Origin: Solirubrobacterales bacterium
GTDB lineage: Bacteria > Actinomycetota > Thermoleophilia > Solirubrobacterales > Solirubrobacteraceae
Length of the DNA: 64,000 nucleotides
Assembly: GCA_019240115.1 (NCBI GenBank)
Contig: JAFAYV010000009.1
Span: 62,001-126,000 of the forward strand
Reading direction: 5' to 3'
Part shown: positions 36,707 through 45,154 of the stretch, piece after piece
How positions within the stretch are numbered: the stretch's first letter is position 1
How the letters are laid out: every line of letters starts with the position of its first letter
Position numbers and translations under genes: made by a program
Notes under the pieces: model-generated
Databases searched by the model: none
What the model was told of the DNA's origin: nothing
Seen by the model: only the letters and a program-made list of their open reading frames with translations

Positions 36707-37081
36707 ATGTCGGTGGCGATCCTCAAGCAGGGGGATTACCTGATCGCCTCGATCCAGTCCGATCTCTCCGATACGGAGGTCAACGCGCTCCGGCACGAGC
36801 TCGCCGAGCTCGTGGGAGTGCATCGGTCGCGCGGGATCGTGATCGACGTCGCCGCGCTCGATGTCATCGACTCGTTCGTCACCCGAGCTCTGCGCGCGAT
36901 CGTGCTCACCGCCCGTCTGCGCGGGGCGCACACGGTGATCGCCGGCATCTCCCCCGACGTGGCGATCGCCATGGTCCAGTTTCGCCTGAACCTGGAGCCA
37001 CTGCGGGTGGCGCTCGATCTCGACGAGGCTGTGGTGGCGCTCGATCGCCTGACCCGGGGGGATCACGAGGATGAAGGGTGA
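36707..37081 (+). CDS. rsbS: RsbS-like stressosome STAS protein
   Basis: Single STAS-domain protein (124 aa) that with RsbR forms the stressosome core and sequesters RsbT. The conserved phosphorylation serine is S56 in DVIDSFVTRAL, followed by GAHTVIAGISPDVAIAMVQF. Starts 14 bp after rsbR and overlaps rsbT by 11 bp. Confidence 0.92.
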   Translation: MSVAILKQGDYLIASIQSDLSDTEVNALRHELAELVGVHRSRGIVIDVAALDVIDSFVTRALRAIVLTARLRGAHTVIAGISPDVAIAMVQFRLNLEPLRVALDLDEAVVALDRLTRGDHEDEG

Positions 37082-37514
37082 GGTCCGCTTGGCGATCAGC
37101 ACCGACGCCGACCTCGTCGCCGCTCGTGCGCAAGGGCGGGCGATGGCGCAGCAGCTCGGATTTCCCCGGCCCGATCCCACGTTGATCGCCACGGCGATCT
37201 CCGAGATCGCGCGCAACATCGTGATGCATGCCGGGACCGGCGAGATCGTGCTGAGGCCGTTCGAGGAGCACGATCGCTACGGCCTCGAGGTGGTCGCGAT
37301 CGACGCCGGACCGGGGATTCGCGACGTCGAGGCGGCGTTGCGAGACGACTACAGCGCCCGTGGCGGGCTGGGCCTCGGGCTGCCGGGAGCGAGACGGCTG
37401 ATGGACGGCTTCCAGCTGCACTCGGACGCCGCGGGGACCACGGTGACCATGACCAAGTGGCGCTACCGCGACGAGCTCGCCCGTGCGCGTGCGGAGCGCC
37501 GGCGTCGTGCCTGA
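37071..37514 (+). CDS. rsbT: RsbT-like serine/threonine kinase
   Basis: GHKL-fold kinase (147 aa) that phosphorylates RsbR and RsbS and, when released, activates its target phosphatase. ATP-binding boxes: EIARNIVMHAG (N box), DAGPGI (G1) and GGLGLGLPGARRLMD (G2). Overlaps rsbS and rsbX, indicating a single transcript. Confidence 0.92.
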   Translation: MKGEVRLAISTDADLVAARAQGRAMAQQLGFPRPDPTLIATAISEIARNIVMHAGTGEIVLRPFEEHDRYGLEVVAIDAGPGIRDVEAALRDDYSARGGLGLGLPGARRLMDGFQLHSDAAGTTVTMTKWRYRDELARARAERRRRA

Positions 37515-38127
37515 TCAGGCCACCGACGTCTCCGCGGAATGGAGCGTGGCGACCCGCTGTCGACCCGGTGAGCTGACCAACGGCGACCTCGGGGTCGTCG
37601 AGCTGTGCCACGATGGGGTGCTGCTCGCCGGGATCGATGGCGTGGGTCACGGCGCGGACGCTGCGCGCGCGGCCAGGCGCGCGGGGGACATCGTGCGATC
37701 TGAGTCCGGTGAGGACCTGGCGGCGCTCGCCATGTTGTGTCATGCGGCCCTTCGCGACACGCGAGGAGCGGCCCTGACCCTGGCCCGCCTGTCCACCGCC
37801 AAGGGCGAGGTGACGTGGCTGGGGATCGGAAACGTCGAAGGCCGAGTCATCAGCGGCGAAGCGCCGGCGGCAGGGCCGAAGGGCTCGCTCGCCCTCGCCG
37901 CGGGCGTCCCCGGGCACGAACTGCCGCGGATCAGACCAGAGACGCTGACGGTGCGGCCCGGAGACGTCCTGATCCTGGCCACCGATGGGATCCGAGCCAC
38001 GTTCGCGGACGCGCTTGATGTTTCCGGCTCGACGGCGGCGATCGCCGCACGGATCATGAGGACCGACTACAGGCGTGTCGACGATGCCGTCGTCGTCGCC
38101 GCGCGCTACCTGGGGCGACGCGCGTGA
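37507..38127 (+). CDS. rsbX: RsbX-like PP2C phosphatase
   Basis: Small PP2C/SpoIIE-type phosphatase (206 aa from GTG 37507; GTG 37483 is an alternative). LAGIDGVGHGADAA holds the first metal-binding Asp, and RPGDVLILATDGIRATFAD the second. In Bacillus the equivalent enzyme resets the stressosome by dephosphorylating RsbR and RsbS. Overlaps rsbT and the next gene. Confidence 0.87.
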   Translation: MPDQATDVSAEWSVATRCRPGELTNGDLGVVELCHDGVLLAGIDGVGHGADAARAARRAGDIVRSESGEDLAALAMLCHAALRDTRGAALTLARLSTAKGEVTWLGIGNVEGRVISGEAPAAGPKGSLALAAGVPGHELPRIRPETLTVRPGDVLILATDGIRATFADALDVSGSTAAIAARIMRTDYRRVDDAVVVAARYLGRRA

Positions 38128-38978
38128 GCGGGCGTGACGAGACGCGCCTGGCCGCGTTCCGGAGCAGGTATGCCGCGGCGCTCGGCGAGTACCTGCGCGA
38201 CCCCTCGGAAGGATCTCTGACGATCGCCTATGAGCTCGGCCGAGCGGCGGTCAAGGACCAGTTGACGGTGCTCGAGCTCACGGTTGCCTATCAGGAAGCT
38301 CTGGCGAACGTACTGTCGGTCACGGCTCGCCCGGCTGAAGTACGGACGATCACGCGTTTCGCCGGCGAGTTCCTTCTGGAGAGCATGTCCAGCTTCGAGA
38401 TGCTCCACCGCGGCGCCGCCGAGGCCCGCGGCTCGGTGCAGGAGTACCGCCGCCGGGTGCAGCTCTCGCGTCAGCTGTCGACGTTCCTCGCCGACTCCTC
38501 CCTGGCGCTGCAGTCATCCGTCTCACTGGGCGAGGTGCTCCACCTGGCCGTTGACCAAGGCCGAGAGATCCTCGACGCCGACTGCTGTCTGGCCACCGTG
38601 GCCGAGCATGGCTCACCCCGGGCCGTCGAGGCGGTCTCCCATCCCGAGCCCAGCGCCGACTGGCAGTTCACCCGGTGGTTGGACCTCTCGGAGATCTACC
38701 GCCTGCTGGAGCAGGGCGAGGGCGTGCTCGCGCTCGCGGGAGACGAGGCGGCGCAGCTTGCCATGTCGGGGGCGATGAGAATCCGCCGCCCGATTCGCGG
38801 CTGGCTCGCGGTCTCGCTGACCGCGCTCGATGGCACCCAGATCGGGGCCCTGCAGGCGTTCGACACTCAGACCGAGGAGTTCAGCGACGAGGATCAGGCT
38901 GCGCTGGTGCACCTCGCGCAGATGGTCTCCGGGACGGTGGAGCGGGTGCGCCTCTATCAGCAGGACCCGCCCTGGTGA
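38124..38978 (+). CDS. RsbU_N-GAF protein without an output domain
   Basis: A 284-residue protein with an N-terminal RsbU-type kinase-binding domain (about 10-85, with YAAALGEYLRDPSEGSLTIAYELGR split as YAAALGEYLRDP and SLTIAYELGR) and a GAF sensor domain (about 135-275). The PP2C catalytic domain found in RsbU is absent; the protein ends after the GAF domain. ATGA overlap with rsbX. It probably binds RsbT, so it may be an alternative receiver of the switch or an adaptor. Confidence 0.78.
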   Translation: MSGRDETRLAAFRSRYAAALGEYLRDPSEGSLTIAYELGRAAVKDQLTVLELTVAYQEALANVLSVTARPAEVRTITRFAGEFLLESMSSFEMLHRGAAEARGSVQEYRRRVQLSRQLSTFLADSSLALQSSVSLGEVLHLAVDQGREILDADCCLATVAEHGSPRAVEAVSHPEPSADWQFTRWLDLSEIYRLLEQGEGVLALAGDEAAQLAMSGAMRIRRPIRGWLAVSLTALDGTQIGALQAFDTQTEEFSDEDQAALVHLAQMVSGTVERVRLYQQDPPW

Positions 38979-39023
38979 ACCACCGCTTCCGGGGTCGCGT
39001 CGCCGCTCGCGCCGCGGCGACGA

Positions 39024-40649
39024 TCATCCGCCCCCGCGAGCCCCGAGCTCCTGCAGCGGCCGTGTGTTCAGCACGTCGACGGCGGTCGCCCAGCCGCGGC
39101 GCGCCGTGGCCACCGCCAGCGACATGTTGGTCAGCCCGCGCGTGGAATGGGCGTCGGTCGAGCAGACGATCCGCGCCCCGGCCGCGATCGCCTCGCGGAC
39201 GTGCTCGCCGCTGAGATCGAGGCGCGGCGCCAGGCCGTTGACCTCCAGCGCGATCCCGCGGCGGGCGGCGACCTCGAACGCACGGTCGAGATCGAGCGCG
39301 TTCTCGGGGCGCCGGCCGAGCATCCGGCCCGTCGGATGGCTGAGGCAGCTGACGCTCGGGTGCTCGAGCGCGGTCAGGACCCGCGCGGTCATCTCGCCCG
39401 CGGGCATCCGCTGTCCGCCGTGCACGCTGACCTGGACCCAGTCGAGCTCGGCGAGCACGTCGTCGGGCAGGTCGAGGCGGCCGTCGGGCAGGATGTCGCA
39501 CTCGATCCCGCGCAGGATCCGCAGCGGGGCCAGCGTCGCGTTGGCCGCCGCGATCTCCTCGCCCTGGCGGCGGACGTCGTCGGCGGTCAACCCCCGGACC
39601 GCGCCGACGGCCGGGGTGTGATCGCAGATCGCCAGGTATTCATAGCCCCGCTCGCGGGCGGCGCGGCCCATCTCCTGCACGCTCGCGCGCCCGTCGGACC
39701 AGGTCGTGTGGCAGTGCAGGTCGCCGCGGATCTCCCCGATCGCGAGCAGCGACGGCGGCGCTGCGCGAAACGGCCGTTCACGCAGCTCGGGCGGACACCA
39801 CGGCACCCCGAGCGCCGCGTAGACCGCCATCTCCTCGCGCCCCTCGGGCAGCGGCTCGAGCGCCTCGACGTACGCCCGCGATCCGGTCGCACGGATCAGC
39901 TCGGTCCCGAAGCGTGCGGGCTCGGCGACGACCAGGCCGACTGCAACGCCGTCCACCGTGATCCCGGTCGCTCGGCGCTCGGCGTGATCGAGCAGCGCGA
40001 CGATCTGCGGCAGTCCGATGAACCGCTGCAGCGTGTCGCTCGGCTCGGCGGCCGCACAGACGACGGCGAGCTGTTCGCACTCGTCGCGCCGTCGCCGGAC
40101 GTCGCCGGCCGCCTCGCCGCCGAGCGCGGTCGCGATCGACTCCACCAGCTCCAGCGCGCGGGTGAGCAGCAATCCCCGGCGCGGGCGCGGCTCGGACTCG
40201 GCCTCGCGCGCGAGCGCCTCGCGCAGCCGCGCCTCGGTCTTGGCCCCGACGCCCGGCACGCTGCGCAGCCGCCCGGCCGCCGCCGCGGCGCGAAGCTCGT
40301 CCGCGGTGTGGACGTCGAGCGCCCGCGCCAGCTGCAGCGCGCGCGGTGCGCTGAGGCCGAGATACCGGCCGAGGCCGATCAGGTCGGGCGAGAGCTCGCG
40401 TTCGAGCTCGGCCAGCTCGGCGATCCCCCCGGTCTGAACGAGCTCGACGAGCCGCGCCTCGATCCCGCGCCCGATCCCGCGCAGCTCGCGGACCCGCCCG
40501 GCCCGCACGAGCTCGGCGATCGGCACCGCCGCGTCGCGGATCGACTCCGCGGCCCGGCCGTAGGCCCGCGCGGTGTACGGGTTGGCGTCGTTGAGCTCGA
40601 GCAGCATCGCGAAGGACTGCAGCCGGTCGGCGATCTGCGCGTTGTCCAT
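39024..40649 (-). CDS. PolX-like protein with intact PHP domain and disabled polymerase site
   Basis: A 541-residue protein with the PolX architecture: N-terminal helix-hairpin-helix region (about 1-145), Pol-beta palm/fingers (about 150-300) and C-terminal PHP phosphoesterase (about 305-541). The palm motif that should hold two catalytic Asp (GDxD after R-R-x-x-E) reads RRRRDECEQLAV near residues 185-196, and the third Asp is replaced by G238. The PHP domain keeps HCHTTWSDG, CDHTP, GIECDI, SHPTGR and STDAHS metal ligands. The protein is therefore probably a nuclease or phosphoesterase rather than a polymerase. Confidence 0.85.
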   Translation of the reverse strand: MDNAQIADRLQSFAMLLELNDANPYTARAYGRAAESIRDAAVPIAELVRAGRVRELRGIGRGIEARLVELVQTGGIAELAELERELSPDLIGLGRYLGLSAPRALQLARALDVHTADELRAAAAAGRLRSVPGVGAKTEARLREALAREAESEPRPRRGLLLTRALELVESIATALGGEAAGDVRRRRDECEQLAVVCAAAEPSDTLQRFIGLPQIVALLDHAERRATGITVDGVAVGLVVAEPARFGTELIRATGSRAYVEALEPLPEGREEMAVYAALGVPWCPPELRERPFRAAPPSLLAIGEIRGDLHCHTTWSDGRASVQEMGRAARERGYEYLAICDHTPAVGAVRGLTADDVRRQGEEIAAANATLAPLRILRGIECDILPDGRLDLPDDVLAELDWVQVSVHGGQRMPAGEMTARVLTALEHPSVSCLSHPTGRMLGRRPENALDLDRAFEVAARRGIALEVNGLAPRLDLSGEHVREAIAAGARIVCSTDAHSTRGLTNMSLAVATARRGWATAVDVLNTRPLQELGARGGG

Positions 40650-40743
40650 GCGTCGCAGTCTTCCGCACGCGGGGGGCGTGGCGCGGGGCGTGGCGCGGGC
40701 GACCGGGCGTCTCGGCGCCGCCGGCGCGCAGTACGCTCGCTGC

Positions 40744-41217
40744 GTGGCCGACGCGCACGAGACCGACACCCGCCCGGTCATCGTCGGGATCGACGGCTCG
40801 CCGACGTCGGTCGCCGCACTGGCGTGCGCCGCGGAGCTCGCGCACGCCGCGGAGCTCGCGCACGCCGCCGGCGCCCCGATCATCGTCGTCCACGTCCGCC
40901 ACGTCGCGACCCTCGCCGCGCTGCAGCCCGGCGCCGGCGCGCAGATGCCCGGCGTGCTCGACGAGATCGAGAACGACTCGCGCCGGGCCGCCGAGGACGC
41001 GCTCGCCGACGCCGGCGTGACCTGGAGCTTCGAGGTCCGCGACGGGCTACCCGCCCAGCAGCTGGTCGCCGCGGCCACCGAGCACGATGCCCGCGTCATC
41101 GTCGTCGGCAGCCTCGGGCACACCGCCGTGACCAGCGCGCTGCTCGGCTCGGTCGCCGCCGAACTGCTGCGTCACGCTCCGCAGTCGATGTTCATCGTGC
41201 GCCCCTCCCGGACGTAG
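40744..41217 (+). CDS. Universal stress protein
   Basis: UspA-fold protein (157 aa). VIVGIDGSPTSVAALACA near residues 12-29 and the ATP-binding GSLGHTAVTSALLGSVAAELL (split: GSLGHTAV, TSALLGSVAAELL) near 122-142 match ATP-binding members (G-2x-G-9x-G-S). A 15-bp in-frame duplication encodes ELAHAAELAHAA. Start is GTG at 40744. Divergent from the PolX-like gene. Confidence 0.88.
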   Translation: MADAHETDTRPVIVGIDGSPTSVAALACAAELAHAAELAHAAGAPIIVVHVRHVATLAALQPGAGAQMPGVLDEIENDSRRAAEDALADAGVTWSFEVRDGLPAQQLVAAATEHDARVIVVGSLGHTAVTSALLGSVAAELLRHAPQSMFIVRPSRT

Positions 41218-41218
41218 T

Positions 41219-41244
41219 CGCCCGCCGGCGCACTCTCGCGGGCG
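41219..41244. terminator. Stem-loop between convergent usp and LLM genes
   Basis: CGCCCGC (41219-41225) can pair with GCGGGCG (41238-41244) around a 12-nt loop. It begins 2 bp after the usp stop and lies 25 bp before the end of the convergent gene. No T-tract. Confidence 0.5.
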
Positions 41245-41268
41245 GCCGTCCCGCCCAGCACCGCCGAC

Positions 41269-42213
41269 TCACAGGCGCGGTAAGACCTCGTCGCGGTAGG
41301 CGGCGAAGAAGGCCTCGTGCTCGCCGCCGACCTGTTGGACGAAGACCTCGTCGACGCCCGCGTCGGCGTACTCGTGCAGGAGCGCGAGGTGCCGGTCGAG
41401 GTCGGGGCCGCAGACGACGCTGTCGGCGACCATCTCCTCGGTGACGAGCTCGGCGGCCTGCTCGAAGTGCGCCGGGGTGGGGAGGATCATCGGCAGCTCG
41501 CCGGGGATCGCCTCGTTGGGCCACAGCTTGCGCGCGGTGGCTCGGCACGCCGCCTCGTCGCGTCCGAAGCAGACCTTGGCTCCCGCCTGCACCACGCCGG
41601 TCCCGCCCGCCTCGCGGAACCGTCGTACGGCGCCGGGGTCCGGGGTCACCAGGCAGTAGCCGTCGCCGATCCGCGCCGCCAGGTCGATCGACTTGGCGCC
41701 GAAGCCCGACACGTACACCGGCGGCGGCGCCTCGGGCGCGGTGTAGAGTCGAGCGTTCTCCACCGTGTAGTGGGGGCCGCGATGGGATACCTGCTTCCCG
41801 GTCCACAGCCGCCGGATCACGCCGATCGCCTCCTCGAGCATCTCGAGGCGCACGGCGGCGGACGGCCACCTGTCCCCGAAGATGTGCTCGTTGAGCGCCT
41901 CACCGGTCCCGACGCCGAGGGCGAACCGGCCTTCGAGCTGCACGGCGGCGGTGGCCGCCGCCTGCGCGACCACCGCCGGATGGATCCTCCGCGTCGGACA
42001 GGTCACCGCCGTGGTGACCGGCAGCGACGTCGCCTCCGAGAGCGCCCCGATGACGCCCCACACGAACGGGCTGTTGCCCTGCGCGCCGGTCCACGGGTGA
42101 TAGTGATCGGAGATCCACAGGCCCGAGAACCCGGCGGCTTGCGCCCCGCGCGCCTGCGCCACCAGCTCGCGGGGCCCGAACTCCTCGCAGGAGAGGAAGT
42201 AGCCGACCTTCAC
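41269..42213 (-). CDS. LLM-class F420-dependent oxidoreductase, G6PDH-like family
   Basis: Luciferase-like TIM-barrel enzyme (314 aa) expected to use coenzyme F420. The sequence follows the F420-dependent glucose-6-phosphate-dehydrogenase-like family: YFLSCEEFGP start, WISDHYHPW, SPFVWGVIGAL, VTCPTRRIHPA and LGVGTGEALNEHI. GTG at 42211-42213 overlaps the stop of the upstream PfpI gene. Exact substrate unknown. Confidence 0.87.
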   Translation of the reverse strand: MKVGYFLSCEEFGPRELVAQARGAQAAGFSGLWISDHYHPWTGAQGNSPFVWGVIGALSEATSLPVTTAVTCPTRRIHPAVVAQAAATAAVQLEGRFALGVGTGEALNEHIFGDRWPSAAVRLEMLEEAIGVIRRLWTGKQVSHRGPHYTVENARLYTAPEAPPPVYVSGFGAKSIDLAARIGDGYCLVTPDPGAVRRFREAGGTGVVQAGAKVCFGRDEAACRATARKLWPNEAIPGELPMILPTPAHFEQAAELVTEEMVADSVVCGPDLDRHLALLHEYADAGVDEVFVQQVGGEHEAFFAAYRDEVLPRL

Positions 42214-42797
42214 GCAGCGCCGCGGGTGGCGCCGGCCTCGGCAACGTCGTGCGCTCCCTCGGCGAACTCCTCGACGATCTTGGCGCAGAACGCCGGCAGG
42301 TCGTCGGGGTTGCGCGAGGTCACCAGACCCTCGTCGGTCACGACCTCCTCGTCGACGGCGGTGCCGCCGGCGTTGCGGATGTCGGTGCGCAGGCTCGGGT
42401 ACGAGGTGAGGGTGCGGTTCCTGACCAGGTCGGCCTCGACCAGCGTCCACGGCGCGTGGCAGATCGCCCCGACCGGTTTGCCGGTCTTGAAGTAGTCCTG
42501 CACGAAGCTGATCACCCCGGAGTCGAGACGCAGCTTGTCGGCGTTGACGGTGCCGCCCGGCAGGATGAGGCCGTCGTAGTCGTCGACCGACGCGTCGGAG
42601 ACGAGCTTGTCGGCCGTGAACGTGTCGGCGGGCTCGATGTCGCTGTTCATCGCCTGGATCGAGAGGTCGGCGATCGAGAGCAGGTCGACCCGGGCGCCCG
42701 CGGACTCCACCGCCTCGCGCGGTCGGACCAGCTCGACCTCCTCGACGCCATCGGTGGCGATGATCGCCACTCGCCGTCCCTTCAACTCATCGGACAT
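42210..42797 (-). CDS. DJ-1/PfpI-family glutamine amidotransferase-like protein
   Basis: A 195-residue PfpI/YhbO-type protein, usually a deglycase/peptidase-like stress protein. The nucleophile elbow is AICHAPW near residues 110-116 (Cys-His pair), with the conserved glutamate in DGVEEVEL near 16-23. Good Shine-Dalgarno (GAAAGGAGCACCC) before the ATG. Overlaps the LLM gene by 4 bp. Confidence 0.9.
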   Translation of the reverse strand: MSDELKGRRVAIIATDGVEEVELVRPREAVESAGARVDLLSIADLSIQAMNSDIEPADTFTADKLVSDASVDDYDGLILPGGTVNADKLRLDSGVISFVQDYFKTGKPVGAICHAPWTLVEADLVRNRTLTSYPSLRTDIRNAGGTAVDEEVVTDEGLVTSRNPDDLPAFCAKIVEEFAEGAHDVAEAGATRGAA

Positions 42798-42839
42798 GGG
42801 TGCTCCTTTCGTTCTCGCGGTGGCGCGGACCGGCGCGGC

Positions 42840-42992
42840 TCAGCCGCCGCCGGGCGTCGTGGACTCATCATCCTTGTTCTCGACGACCTCGGCGGCGTTG
42901 GCGCCGGACTCGAGCTCCTCCTGCTCCTCCTCGGTCGCCGCCTCGCCGGCCCGCGGCTCGTCGTCGCCCTGCTGCCTGGTCTCGTCGGACAC
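42840..42992 (-). CDS. Small acidic protein
   Basis: A 50-residue, very acidic, probably disordered protein with EEEQEELESGANAAEVVE in the middle and a TTPGGG end. GTG at 42990-42992 is preceded by GAGGGAGGG. No family recognised. It precedes the PfpI and LLM genes on the same strand. Confidence 0.5.
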   Translation of the reverse strand: MSDETRQQGDDEPRAGEAATEEEQEELESGANAAEVVENKDDESTTPGGG

Positions 42993-43066
42993 GGCCTGTC
43001 CCTCCCTCGGTTCTCCGTCGCCCGCAGGCTGCCCGGCTCCGGGGGAGCGCAACCAATACCCGCCGG

Positions 43067-44062
43067 TCAGGCCACGACCCCGACGAAGCGCCAATCGAGC
43101 ACCTCGCCGGACCAGCCGTCGCGCTCGGCGCACACGACGCTGCGCAGGTGGGCGAGCGCGCCGCCTGAAGCCAGCGGCGTCAGGTCCTCGACGGTGAGAC
43201 GGCTGGTCAGGAGGTCCTCCTCGCGCACCGGGGCGGTGTGGTCGCAGCCGTGCCAGGCGATGACCGCGCACAGGGCCGGGATCGCCTTCGCGGCCTGATG
43301 GGCGGCCAGGCCGATCGCATGCCCGCCGTAGACGAGGCGCTCGTCGGCGCCGGTGGCGCGCCGGTCGTAGTGGACCGCGGCGAGGTTGAGCGTCAGCCGC
43401 GCGAGCTCGGTGGCCGCGGTCACCGGATCGGCCTCCTCCATCTGCCAGCCGTCGCCGACCGCCAGCTCGTCGGCGAACGGCCCGTCGACGGCGGCGCGCA
43501 CCGGCGCCAGGTCCCAGCCCTGCGCCAGCGCGGTCGCGCCAGCGAGGTCGATTTCGGCTCGTCCGGCCTCGACGTCGTCGGCGTGCCCGGTCCGCAGCTC
43601 CTGATCGCGCAGCGGAAGCATGGCGCAGCGCTCGAAGTCGAGGATCCGGCGACCGCGATCGTCCTCGGTGCGGATGCGCAGGACCGCCAGGCCGGTGGCC
43701 GCCCGGCCGGCACGCGGCCGGTTCTGACGCAGTGCCACGACCTCGGTCTCGGTGCGCAGGGTGTCGCCGAGCGCGGGCAGAGCGCGCAGCTGCAGCCCGC
43801 GGTAGAACAGGTTGGCCGTCACGCGGCGCGTGAACACGCTCGACTGGCCGATTGCGAGGTCGACGACGAGACCGGGTGGCGCGGGCACCGCGCCCGCGAA
43901 CACCGCGCGGCCGAGCCGCGCGTCGAGCTGGACGGCGATCCGGTCGCCGAGGATCGCCTGGTGCGCCGCGGCGTGACCGGAGGTCACGGTCAGCGCCGGA
44001 GCCCGGAGCGCGTCGCCGATCGACAGGTCCTCGAAGTAGGGGCCCTCGACGTGGCGGGTCAT
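43067..44062 (-). CDS. MaoC-like acyl dehydratase (double hotdog)
   Basis: A 331-residue protein with two hotdog folds. YFEDLSIGDALRAPALTVT and DARLGRAVFAGAVPAPPGLVV form the N-terminal MaoC half, and the second half contains VHYDRRAT and LVYGGHAIGLAAHQA, typical of dehydratases. It resembles mesaconyl-CoA/acyl-CoA hydratases. Divergent by 37 bp from a CaiB-type gene and near an acyl-CoA dehydrogenase, so a dicarboxylic or branched acyl-CoA route is plausible. Confidence 0.78.
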   Translation of the reverse strand: MTRHVEGPYFEDLSIGDALRAPALTVTSGHAAAHQAILGDRIAVQLDARLGRAVFAGAVPAPPGLVVDLAIGQSSVFTRRVTANLFYRGLQLRALPALGDTLRTETEVVALRQNRPRAGRAATGLAVLRIRTEDDRGRRILDFERCAMLPLRDQELRTGHADDVEAGRAEIDLAGATALAQGWDLAPVRAAVDGPFADELAVGDGWQMEEADPVTAATELARLTLNLAAVHYDRRATGADERLVYGGHAIGLAAHQAAKAIPALCAVIAWHGCDHTAPVREEDLLTSRLTVEDLTPLASGGALAHLRSVVCAERDGWSGEVLDWRFVGVVA

Positions 44063-44099
44063 CGCCTGCAGGGTGCGGCCCGCAGCCGTCTACGTCAAG

Positions 44100-45154
44100 A
44101 TGCCGACGATGAGCGACGCGCCGCTGGGCGATGTTGTGGTCCTGGCGATCGAGCAGTTCGGGGCCGGCCCGTGGGCGACGCAGCAGCTCGCCGACCTCGG
44201 CGCCCGCGTGATCAAGATCGAGGATCCCGGCGTCGGGGGCGACGTCGGGCGCACGGTACCGCCCTATCAGGATGGCGAGGACTCGCTGTTCTTCGAGACC
44301 TTCAACCGCGGGAAGGAGAGCGTCTCGCTCGACCTGCGCGAGCGGAGCAGGGCGCCTACGACTACGTCCTGCAGGCGATGACCGGCTGGATGAGCATCAC
44401 CGGCGAGCCCGAGGGCCCGCCGACGAAGTCCGGGCTGTCACTCGTCGACTACTCCGGCGGCTACGTCGCCGGTCTCGCGCTGCTCGCCGGCCTGTGGCGA
44501 GCGCGGCGCGACGGGGTGGGATGCGACTGCGATACCTCGCTGTTCGAGACCGCGCTGTCGCTGCTGACCTACGTCGGGACCTGGGTCGCCTCGCGTGACC
44601 ACGAGGCGACGCGGATCCCGGGCTCGGGGCATCCCTCGATCGTCCCCTTCCAGATCTTCCCCACCGCCGACGGATGGGTGGCGGTCGCCTGCGCCAAGCA
44701 GAGGCTCTGGCAGGCGCTGTGCGACGCGCTCGATCGCCCCGATCTCGCGCGCGACGAGCGCTTTGCCGACTTCGCCGGGCGCCTCGAGCACCGCGAGGAG
44801 CTCGTGCGGCTGCTGTCGGACGAGCTCGCGGGCTCGAGCACCGACGAGCTGGTGCAACGGCTCTCCGCGGCCGGGGTGCCGTGCGGGCCGGTCAACGACG
44901 TGCGCGCCGCGCTGCGCGATCCCCAGGTCGCGGCTCGCGACGGGCTCCTGCGCTACGAGCACCCGACCCTCGGGGAGGTGACCCAGCTCGCCTCGCCGCT
45001 CCGCGTCGACGGCGCGCCGCGCCTTGCCGTCCCCGGGCCGCGTCGCGGCGCCGATACCGAGGCGGTGCTCTCCGAGCTCGGCGGGCTGTCCGCCGAGGAG
45101 ATCGAGCGCCTGGCCGCCGAGGGCGCGTTCGGCGAGGACCATGCCGACGGCTGA
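44100..45154 (+). pseudogene. CaiB/BaiF CoA-transferase gene with internal deletion and frameshift
   Basis: The N-terminal part, from ATG 44100 or 44109, reads VVVLAIEQFGAGPWATQQLADLG and FNRGKESVSLDL (first split as VVVLAIEQFGAGPWA, TQQLADLG), clearly class III CoA-transferase. After about 44340 the frame changes, and from about 44354 it continues in another frame with AYDYVLQAMTGWM to GPRRGADTEAVLSELGGLS at the end. About 50-60 residues between DLR and AYDYV are missing. The rest, including the LVDYSGGYVAG block, is intact and open. Probably inactive unless this is a sequencing or assembly error. Its 3' end overlaps the acyl-CoA dehydrogenase start by 14 bp. Confidence 0.8.
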
